From Parachlamydiales bacterium (GTDB lineage: Bacteria > Chlamydiota > Chlamydiia > Chlamydiales > SM23-39): 5,227 nt of DNA. The DNA lies in the NCBI GenBank assembly GCA_020058465.1, contig JAGVDZ010000198.1, forward strand, positions 1-5,227, read 5' to 3'. The translations under genes and the position numbers were made by a program. Positions 1-4,716 of this stretch are shown in pieces; the first letter of the stretch is position 1; each line of letters begins with the position of its first letter. The notes beneath the pieces were generated by a model. The model was given only the letters and a program-made list of their open reading frames with translations. It ran no database searches and was not told the DNA's origin.

Positions 1-231
1 GTTGTACAGGAAGTCAATAAATTAATTCAACGAGCAGCGGAGGATGAATCTACGAAAGGAAAACGATACGTCTTGCTGAATACCAATCGTGGCAAAATCG
101 GGCTCTATCACCAAATCGGATGCAGGGAAGAATCGTCTTGGCTTCATAAAATTATCGATGCGCTAGTTGCTAAACAACATTTTTTCAAATTAGTTAAAGA
201 TAATGGGCATGGATTTTTTATCCAGGCTTAA
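1..231 (+). CDS. 3' end of an unrecognised protein gene (hypothetical, partial)
   Basis: Frame 1 is open from the left edge to a TAA at 229-231 and encodes the last 76 residues of a protein whose start lies outside the window. The fragment begins VVQEVNKLIQ and ends GHGFFIQA. It is soluble-looking and mixed in charge, with no membrane segment, no cysteine cluster and no motif that I recognise. Its middle part (KRYVLLNTNRGKIGLYHQ) reads like alternating beta strands followed by a helix. It is convergent with tsp; the IS66 element begins 54 bp after its stop, so the IS does not interrupt it. The reading is taken as coding because the frame is open to the edge and the amino-acid composition is ordinary. 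Function unknown. Confidence 0.6.
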   Translation, partial: VVQEVNKLIQRAAEDESTKGKRYVLLNTNRGKIGLYHQIGCREESSWLHKIIDALVAKQHFFKLVKDNGHGFFIQA

Positions 232-252
232 TACACACAAATGAATTCCAAG
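231..252 (+). repeat. Left copy of an inverted repeat flanking the IS
   Basis: This stretch begins at the last base of the first gene's stop codon. It contains ACACAAATGAATTC (235-248), which is complementary at 13 of 14 positions to GAATTCATTTATGT at 1928-1941 on the far side of the IS. With a few mismatches and one extra base, the similarity extends over about 20 bp. If the IS is removed, the two copies would form a hairpin with a loop of roughly 35 nt between two convergent genes. This resembles a bidirectional terminator, although no clear T-run is present. Confidence 0.5.
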
Positions 253-285
253 CGTCGCCAATACTGTCAAAACCCTAATTTTTAT

Positions 286-331
286 GTAACAGTTCACATA
301 CCCCCCTCCTTCGTCGGGGGCATGCGAAAAA
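286..331 (+). repeat. Left terminal inverted repeat of the IS66 element
   Basis: It begins GTAACAGTTCACATA and pairs with the right end over about 45 bp. The first 20 bases match exactly. After that there is one extra C here (six C against five) and single mismatches at about positions 32 and 39 of the repeat. The C-rich and G-rich parts (CCTCCTTCGTCGGGGG) could also fold locally. Confidence 0.9.
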
Positions 332-338
332 TGAAAGG

Positions 339-1826
339 TCAGACAGCAATTGCTTGCGGAGCAGCGGCCTGATCGACCTCCAATAACCGGGGCGATCCTC
401 TTATCGCGTCTGCGAATGCATCCCAAATATTCCACCCTTGTTTGCGCGCTGTCGAGATGTAGCCGCGAATGCGACAAAAAATCTCGCCTCCTCTGAACAC
501 ACGAAAACAGCCCCCTATTTTTTGCCTCAGTTTTACCATGCGTATATCCCGTTCTCCCTGATTATTCGTAAATGGAACCGAACAATCATGGATAAATCGC
601 AGCACACAATCACGCTTCTCGTTCAGACGGTCTAGGAGATTTTTTCCGTCTCGTTGCTTTTGTTTCCCTCGTTTGCCGGTAGGCAAAGGAGGGAGGGATG
701 CATGATATGCAAAGCCCTCAGTGAGAATCTGCTGATAATCTTGTTCTATTTGTAGCACAATTTCAGGAGATAGAGCTCCGAGATCAGCGTGTTCGTCGAC
801 TTCCTTGTTCGCCAGTATAAGAAGGTCGTGCATCCGTTTGGCCCATGCTTCCTTCTCTTGTTCATGGACAAATACCAATTCGCGCAGGTGGTGAGCATTG
901 CATAACCCGTGCTTCATCTGATTATATGCAAAATATGGGAACCAGTGATCATGGACTGCTATCCCTTGATATTTTGGCAAAATATCGGCAGCATTCATTG
1001 CCTCTTGACCGCGCTTCGCATGCATTGTGTAAAAGATAGCCGCTTGCGATGAGGCTACATGGACCCAGTGCAACTTTTTCTCGCATCTCATTTCAGTTTC
1101 ATCGAAATGTAAAACACGGGCAGCGAGTAAATAGGCCTTTAGGCCAGCCTCGAATACTTCAAGATTAGCAAATAATCGTTCGTCAACATTTGCACAGGTT
1201 CCCGGAGAAAGGGCTACCCCAAAAATGTCCTTAAAAATTTCACATACCCGATCAACCGGTATAAAATGTTCATGCGAAAAATAGGCGATCAGCGCCCGTA
1301 TTCGATCCCCGTACTGGACAGGGCCTTTGATATTTTCTGGAAATAATGCCCTTGTGATCTCGCCACAGCAAGGACATTTTTTCTCCTCAACACGATGCTC
1401 TGTGACATTGATCTGTGGCTGCGGAATATCGAAAACTTGGCGCTGTTCAGCGCAGGAGCCTCGGATGTCATCCAAATTAGATCCGCATCCGGTACAACTG
1501 GCGGGCGTGTGAGTAACGATAATATCGGGGTTATTGACTTGGGCTAGCCCCTTTCCGACACGGCCCTGTTGGCCGCCTGGTTTCTTGTCAGATCGTCCTC
1601 TTAAACTTTTTGGCTTTCGTTTTAACCCGTCACTGCTTGGTGGCTTGCTGCTATTAGAGCTGTCTTTGGAAAGCTTTGCTTCCAATTCATGAACTCGAGT
1701 CTCCAATTGCTGAATACGAGACTCAAGATAACGAATATAAACTCGAATCGGTTCAGGTAAAGTCTCGAACACTTCGCCAGACAGAACTGGTATGGGAACT
1801 ATTGTGTGTGAACTCATGTCGAGCAT
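339..1826 (-). CDS. IS66-family DDE transposase (TnpC-type), full length
   Basis: This 495-residue protein catalyses cut-and-join movement of the IS. Domains in order: an N-terminal coiled coil (about 25-55, heptad-like LESRIQQLETRVHELEAKL); a basic linker with the IS66 signature SSNSSKPPSSDG (57-67) and KKPGGQQGR (81-89); a zinc-finger region with C111-x2-C114 and C151-x2-C154; and the DDE catalytic core. The likely catalytic residues are D242 (in HFDET), D293 (in VHDHW) and E425 (in NNQGERDIR). CNAHHLREL at 309-317 is also typical of the family. The C-terminal segment after residue 440 is the usual IS66 tail. Length is normal for the family. M4 is a possible alternative start; neither has a strong ribosome site. 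The stop lies 53 bp inside the left end. No frameshift or internal stop is present. Confidence 0.95.
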   Translation of the reverse strand: MLDMSSHTIVPIPVLSGEVFETLPEPIRVYIRYLESRIQQLETRVHELEAKLSKDSSNSSKPPSSDGLKRKPKSLRGRSDKKPGGQQGRVGKGLAQVNNPDIIVTHTPASCTGCGSNLDDIRGSCAEQRQVFDIPQPQINVTEHRVEEKKCPCCGEITRALFPENIKGPVQYGDRIRALIAYFSHEHFIPVDRVCEIFKDIFGVALSPGTCANVDERLFANLEVFEAGLKAYLLAARVLHFDETEMRCEKKLHWVHVASSQAAIFYTMHAKRGQEAMNAADILPKYQGIAVHDHWFPYFAYNQMKHGLCNAHHLRELVFVHEQEKEAWAKRMHDLLILANKEVDEHADLGALSPEIVLQIEQDYQQILTEGFAYHASLPPLPTGKRGKQKQRDGKNLLDRLNEKRDCVLRFIHDCSVPFTNNQGERDIRMVKLRQKIGGCFRVFRGGEIFCRIRGYISTARKQGWNIWDAFADAIRGSPRLLEVDQAAAPQAIAV

Positions 1827-1877
1827 AATATCAGCATGATTGTGTAAAAAGAATAAAAATTTTACTGCGAATCATTT

Positions 1878-1922
1878 TTTTTCGGATGCCCTCGACGAAG
1901 GAGGGGGTATGTGAACTGTTAC
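1878..1922 (-). repeat. Right terminal inverted repeat of the IS66 element
   Basis: On the minus strand it begins GTAACAGTTCACATACCCCC and mirrors the left end. It has five C where the left has six. The transposase start codon is about 50 bp inside this repeat, so the transposase promoter probably lies within or next to it. I could not pick out a convincing promoter. Confidence 0.9.
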
Positions 1923-1948
1923 CTTTTGAATTCATTTATGTATACATA
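1923..1948 (-). repeat. Right copy of the flanking inverted repeat, plus a 12-bp palindrome
   Basis: GAATTCATTTATGT at 1928-1941 is complementary to the left copy at 235-248. It runs directly into a perfect palindrome, TATGTATACATA (1937-1948). The stretch lies 15 to 40 bp downstream of the inferred true stop of tsp at 1963, where a transcription terminator would be expected. A short CCCA/TGGG hairpin (1949-1960) sits between them. Confidence 0.45.
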
Positions 1949-1962
1949 CCCAAATATGGGGA

Positions 1963-2220
1963 CTATTCTTTCATCAGAAAGAGCAGTTCCTTCATGATCG
2001 ATAAGCTTTCTGCTAGCTGGTAATCGCTTCGTTCAAATAGTTGCACATCTAGAGAGTGGAGCTCTTTATTATGAGCAGCTTTGATAAAATTTTGATAGAA
2101 GGGAGACCTTTCCAGTCGCCAGTTTGAATGTCCTTGGAGGCACTCTTTGTAAGGGTGGTAGAAAGTGAGTTTGGGCTGTAGATGATGTCTGTAGTGGGCT
2201 CCAAGCTGAAGACGGTGGAG
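1963..2220 (-). other. tsp: Displaced C-terminal coding segment of tsp in the -1 frame
   Basis: From 2220 down to a TAG at 1965-1963 the -1 frame is open for 85 codons and reads as a natural continuation of the protease: LHRLQLGAHY at the start, then RLERSPFYQNFIKAA, then DYQLAESLSIMKELLFL near the end. The middle phrase resembles the part of Tsp proteins where an N-terminal arginine helix meets a 'Y-x-x-F' motif. The last phrase is the amphipathic helix that commonly closes chlamydial Tsp proteins. This assignment rests on remembered family features, not on an alignment. One extra C in the 7-C run would join the two frames and restore a normal-length protease. Confidence 0.75.
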
Positions 2221-3866
2221 GGGGGGAGGTCCGCAAGATCATCGTCAAAGTGGGGTACGATTTGGCTTGTATCGAGGGGGTTTTTGGCAAACTTTTCTCC
2301 CACGTCTAGATAAGACAATAGCCCTGGAATAGAGATATCGGTTTTGACACCGGTAAGCTGGGGGCTTTTGCCTGAGACTGTATAATAAAGAGCTTGCGTG
2401 ACTTTGTACTCACCCAAGGGGCTTGGATGGAAGTTTTCAAGGTTGGGGAGAGAAAAGATTTGGACGGACCCTTTTCCGAAGGTTTGTGGGTCCCCGACAA
2501 CTAATGCAAGTCCATAATCTTGAAGAGTTTGGGCTACAATCTCTGAAGCAGAGGCGCTGGCAGTATCGACAAGGACGATTAAAGGTCCTTTCCATATTGG
2601 AAAAGGGGATAAGGCGCGCAACCTTTGTTCTGTCCCTTGATGATTTTTCATGGTGACGACCACCCCATTTTTCATAAAAAGGTCGGTGACAGCCACAGCC
2701 TGTTGCAAGGGGCCGCCAGCGTTTCCTCTCAGATCGAGCAACACGCCGAGAATCGGGCCTACTTTGTGGGATTCTTCAAGAGCTTTTTTTAAATCGAGCG
2801 CAGACGAACTTGTTTCATCTTGATAGAAAGAGGCTAGGCGCAAGTAGACAATATGGCCGTGTCCAAACGGCTCTAGATAGTAAGTTAGGCGGGACTCTTC
2901 GAGGATAATCTCTCCTCTGGTTAACTCGACATCGAGGGTTGTGGCGCCGTCTCGAAGAAGGGTGAGATGAACAAGGGTCCCCTTGGGCCCTCGAATCATC
3001 TCAACGGCCTCTTCAAGGTCCATCCCCACAATAGGTTCTTGATTCACTGCGATAATTTTATCGTTGACCCGACAAAGATTGCTGTGACGAGCAGGTCCTT
3101 GTTCCAAAAGACGGACAATCGTCAGACCATCGAAGTCATCTCGTAACTGCGCTCCAATTCCGCAGAGTTTTCCTTGTACCTGGATTAAAAAGTGGGAGGC
3201 TTCAAAGGGGGTAAGGTAGGCTGTATGTGCATCCAAAGAAGAAGCAAAGGCTTTAAGAAAGCAAAGGTGGGCAAGGGAAGAAAGGTCCTTGGCCTCTAGC
3301 CACTGGCTTTCTCTCGAGATTCTCGATTTTTGAATCTGCTGCATGAGCTTTTCAGGATCGGAGCTGAGCTTAGAAATGGTGGCTTGCTGTAGAGATCGGA
3401 TCGCTTGGAGCTTTTGGGCTAAATGATCGAGACTCGAAGGCCAAGTCTCTTGTTGGAGAATGGATTCTTGTTGCAGCTGAGAATGATCGAGACGCTCTTC
3501 AAGGAGATGCCGTCGATGAATCGCTTGGATGAACTGGTGTTGAATCTCTTGAAACAACATAAAATCGCCTCTCTGGAGAGCTGCTTGTAGAGAGGATGTA
3601 AGATCTATTGAGGGGTGGGTCCAAGGGGTGACCTCAGAATTTAAAAAATAAATTTTAAAAGGATCTAGGTAGTCTACGTAAGCCTTGAGCAGTTTTTCAA
3701 CTAAGGGCAAGGATAGTTCTTTGTACCCTATATGAGCGCAAAGAAGCTCTTTCATCCGCTGTTGAGTGTCTTGTGGGCTTAGTGTAGGTAAGATCTTCTC
3801 GGCTGCCAGGGGGCGGGAGAGGAGTAGGTAGGTAGATAGTATTAAAAATAAATTTAAATAGTTCAT
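2049..3866 (-). CDS. tsp: Tail-specific protease (Tsp/Prc, peptidase S41), C-terminus altered by frameshift
   Basis: This exported serine protease of the C-terminal processing family resembles chlamydial CT441 and degrades or trims proteins from their C-termini in the periplasm. It reads as 605 residues here. A signal peptide covers about 1-22 (hydrophobic LNLFLILSTYLLL, likely cleaved after PLAA). A helical N-terminal domain follows, with the family pattern VDYLDPFKIYF (64-74). The PDZ domain is at about 228-306 (GKLCGIGAQL to LTLLRDG). The S41 core is at about 330-515, with LLDLRGNAGG (376-385). The catalytic serine is S439 within SASASE (437-442), the lysine is K465 in FGKGSVQ and the glutamine is Q469. 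The Ser-Lys spacing of 26 matches CT441 as I recall it. Up to DDDLADLPP (541-549) the protein follows the family; the next 56 residues do not. The expected tail is in the -1 frame, ending at 1963 and giving about 634 residues, close to CT441 (about 649). Divergent from euo. Confidence 0.93.
   Translation of the reverse strand: MNYLNLFLILSTYLLLSRPLAAEKILPTLSPQDTQQRMKELLCAHIGYKELSLPLVEKLLKAYVDYLDPFKIYFLNSEVTPWTHPSIDLTSSLQAALQRGDFMLFQEIQHQFIQAIHRRHLLEERLDHSQLQQESILQQETWPSSLDHLAQKLQAIRSLQQATISKLSSDPEKLMQQIQKSRISRESQWLEAKDLSSLAHLCFLKAFASSLDAHTAYLTPFEASHFLIQVQGKLCGIGAQLRDDFDGLTIVRLLEQGPARHSNLCRVNDKIIAVNQEPIVGMDLEEAVEMIRGPKGTLVHLTLLRDGATTLDVELTRGEIILEESRLTYYLEPFGHGHIVYLRLASFYQDETSSSALDLKKALEESHKVGPILGVLLDLRGNAGGPLQQAVAVTDLFMKNGVVVTMKNHQGTEQRLRALSPFPIWKGPLIVLVDTASASASEIVAQTLQDYGLALVVGDPQTFGKGSVQIFSLPNLENFHPSPLGEYKVTQALYYTVSGKSPQLTGVKTDISIPGLLSYLDVGEKFAKNPLDTSQIVPHFDDDLADLPPSTVFSLEPTTDIIYSPNSLSTTLTKSASKDIQTGDWKGLPSIKILSKLLIIKSSTL
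2220..2226 (-). repeat. Seven-base C run (coding strand) at the tsp frame break
   Basis: On the coding strand, seven consecutive C follow GACCT. In the current frame they are read as ctC CCC CCC tcc. The frame with the sensible C-terminus requires eight C, or a -1 slip at this site. Runs of this kind are common places for sequencing indels and for slipped-strand mutation. Confidence 0.9.
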
Positions 3867-3884
3867 ATTCGTTCTTCGCGCGTG

Positions 3885-3925
3885 ATACCCTTATGTAAAT
3901 CAAAATTTTAATTTGCAAAGGGTAT
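3885..3925 (-). repeat. 41-bp near-perfect palindrome in front of tsp
   Basis: The outer arms ATACCCTT (3885-3892) and AAGGGTAT (3918-3925) are exact complements. Inside them a 24-bp AT-rich palindrome, centred on AAAATTTT, pairs at 10 of 12 positions. One unpaired A (3893) separates the two parts on the left. In total 18 of 20 base pairs can form. It ends 18 bp before the tsp start codon, so it is either an operator on DNA or a long hairpin in the tsp leader RNA. Confidence 0.75.
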
Positions 3926-3961
3926 GTTAAAGAAAGGCTATCGATTCCAAGAAAGTAGGCT

Positions 3962-3991
3962 CTTATAGCTGAATTTATCTTTAAGCTGCAA
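3962..3991 (-). promoter_or_regulatory. Candidate sigma-70-type promoter for tsp
   Basis: On the minus strand, TTGCAG (3991-3986) and TATAAG (3967-3962) are spaced by 18 bp. Transcription would begin near 3955, giving a leader of about 90 nt that contains the whole 41-bp palindrome. The tsp start codon is preceded only by a weak purine stretch, GAAGAA, about 7 bases upstream. Promoter calls in AT-rich DNA are easily made by chance. Confidence 0.4.
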
Positions 3992-4079
3992 ACAAGCTCT
4001 AACATCGGATATTAGATTGCGGGTTATAGAGAGTTTGTATTGAAATTTTTTAAACCTAATGTCGATATAAATCGTTCAT

Positions 4080-4094
4080 TTTAAATTATTTAAA
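4080..4094. promoter_or_regulatory. Perfect 15-bp AT palindrome, candidate operator
   Basis: TTTAAAT, a central T, then ATTTAAA: two perfect 7-bp half-sites. It lies about 60-75 bp upstream of the candidate euo -35 box. Euo in C. trachomatis binds AT-rich operators, so this could be a site for Euo or another dimeric regulator. That is inference; AT-rich palindromes also arise by chance. Confidence 0.35.
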
Positions 4095-4156
4095 CACAAG
4101 TTTGATTTAGTCACACTGTCTTTTAATGTTAGTTTGAAATTTCATTAAGAATTGAG

Positions 4157-4186
4157 TTGATTTTATACTTCGTAATGTGAAATAAT
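4157..4186 (+). promoter_or_regulatory. Candidate promoter for euo
   Basis: TTGATT (4157-4162) and AATAAT (4181-4186) are spaced by 18 bp, and a TG at 4178-4179 makes the second box an extended -10 element. Transcription would begin near 4193 and leave a leader of about 77 nt. A second possible -10, TATACT at 4164-4169, has only a weak -35 partner (TTCATT, 4141-4146). Confidence 0.45.
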
Positions 4187-4219
4187 CGCTATTCAAAGAA
4201 AGGAATAAATGGGACACTT

Positions 4220-4244
4220 CCGAGCCATCGGAGGGTTCGGTTTT
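4220..4244 (+). promoter_or_regulatory. GC-rich hairpin with short T-run in the euo leader
   Basis: CCGAGCC (4220-4226) can pair with GGTTCGG (4234-4240) through seven base pairs including one G-U, with a 7-nt loop, followed at once by TTTT. A smaller stem, CCGA with TCGG, competes with it. The hairpin stands out as the only GC-rich patch in the leader and ends about 11 bases before the Shine-Dalgarno sequence. It resembles a weak attenuator or a structural element of the 5' end. Confidence 0.35.
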
Positions 4245-4251
4245 CAGCATT

Positions 4252-4259
4252 GGAGGAGG
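4252..4259 (+). promoter_or_regulatory. Strong Shine-Dalgarno sequence for euo
   Basis: GGAGGAGG is followed by AAGCATCCAC and then the ATG at 4270. The match to the 16S anti-Shine-Dalgarno is very strong, about 10 bases from the start codon. It decides in favour of this ATG as the start. Confidence 0.8.
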
Positions 4260-4269
4260 AAGCATCCAC

Positions 4270-4716
4270 ATGGACCATAGAGAAACGTTGTATGTTCGAG
4301 AAGAAGAGGGAGCGTGTGTCCAAGAGTCGAAAGTTGTTTCGATTACGGAAGCTGCACGTATTCATAATGTGACACGTCAGGCGATTTACGTTGCGATCAA
4401 ACAAAAAAAATTGAGAGCAAGAAAAGAGGCGACTCGTTGGACGATTCATTTGGACGATCTCGAAGAATATAAAACAAATAAGTATTCCCGCTCTAAGTCG
4501 ATCTATGGGGGAGAGTTGTTGTTTGATCCCAACAAGGGTTATTATTCAATCAACCAAGTAGCTCGTATGTTGAATGTGCCGGCGCAAAAGATCTACTACG
4601 CCACGCGAGTGGGGTTGATGAAGGCCATTCGAAAGGGAGCGGCCTGGGTGATTCATATCGATGACATTCGATCGTACCAAGAAAATTACCTCAATCAGAA
4701 GCCCTTAGTTGGTTAG
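4270..4716 (+). CDS. euo: Euo-like developmental transcription regulator with two helix-turn-helix units
   Basis: This is a 148-residue homologue of chlamydial Euo, an early-expressed DNA-binding protein that represses late genes in C. trachomatis. The stretches NVTRQAIYVAIKQKKLRA (33-50) and YSRSKSIYGGELLFD (72-86) closely match the C. trachomatis protein as I remember it. The protein is built from two excisionase/MerR-like winged helix-turn-helix units. Residues 22-70 and 91-139 align without a gap at an offset of 69, with 18 of 49 identical, including W57/W126, the IH-x-DD motif (59-63/128-132) and Y67/Y136. The acidic N-terminal 20 residues precede the first unit. The C-terminus ends soon after unit 2, whereas C. 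trachomatis Euo is about 180 residues, so a tail of roughly 30 residues is missing. The start is set by a strong Shine-Dalgarno. It is divergent from tsp; its last 12 bp overlap recJ tail-to-tail. Confidence 0.93.
   Translation: MDHRETLYVREEEGACVQESKVVSITEAARIHNVTRQAIYVAIKQKKLRARKEATRWTIHLDDLEEYKTNKYSRSKSIYGGELLFDPNKGYYSINQVARMLNVPAQKIYYATRVGLMKAIRKGAAWVIHIDDIRSYQENYLNQKPLVG

Larger units (their letters stand above)
286..1922 (-). mobile_element. IS66-family insertion sequence, single-transposase type
   Basis: A 1637-bp element bounded by imperfect inverted repeats that begin GTAAC, typical of IS66 ends, with one transposase gene on the minus strand filling nearly all of it. No accessory tnpA or tnpB genes are present, which fits the one-gene (ISBst12-like) branch of IS66. 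That branch relies on the large DDE transposase alone. Both ends and the open reading frame are intact, so it could be active. The 8-bp target duplication usual for IS66 is not evident: the flanks are ATTTTTAT (278-285) and CTTTTGAA (1923-1930), matching at 5 of 8 positions. It lies between two convergent genes and breaks neither. Confidence 0.92.
3867..4269. promoter_or_regulatory. AT-rich divergent control region between tsp and euo
   Basis: These 403 bp separate the two divergent starts and contain no credible gene: reading frames across them are short and lack ribosome sites. The region is far richer in A and T than the coding sequence on either side. It holds, from the tsp side: a 41-bp palindrome (3885-3925), a candidate minus-strand promoter (3962-3991), a perfect 15-bp palindrome (4080-4094), a smaller palindrome TGAAATTTCA (4135-4144), a candidate plus-strand promoter (4157-4186) and a GC-rich leader hairpin (4220-4240). 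The motif AGTTTG occurs at 4032, 4099 and 4131 on the plus strand; the last two are 32 bp apart, about three helical turns. Confidence 0.6.

Noticed and set aside
190..477. Minus-strand open frame of 95 codons across the left end of the IS
   Set aside because: It runs through the IS boundary, the end of the transposase gene and the end of the first gene in other frames, and its composition is not protein-like. It is chance overlap.
235..1941. The flanking inverted repeats as ends of a larger composite transposon
   Set aside because: They lie at unequal distances from the IS ends, enclose no extra gene and begin next to a gene's stop codon. A pre-existing hairpin fits better.
2220..2226. Programmed -1 ribosomal frameshifting on C CCC CCC in tsp
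   Set aside because: The heptamer fits the formal slippery pattern in the right phase, but I see no clear stimulatory stem-loop or pseudoknot immediately downstream, and tsp genes are not known to use frameshifting. An indel is the simpler explanation.
2069..2290. Third-frame open reading of 73 codons within the tsp 3' end
   Set aside because: It is Pro/Ser-rich and lacks family features. The continuation that resembles Tsp is in the other alternative frame.
3697..4005. Minus-strand open frame covering the tsp start and leader
   Set aside because: It overlaps the tsp signal-peptide region in another frame and includes the palindrome and predicted promoter. It has no ribosome site and no recognisable domain.
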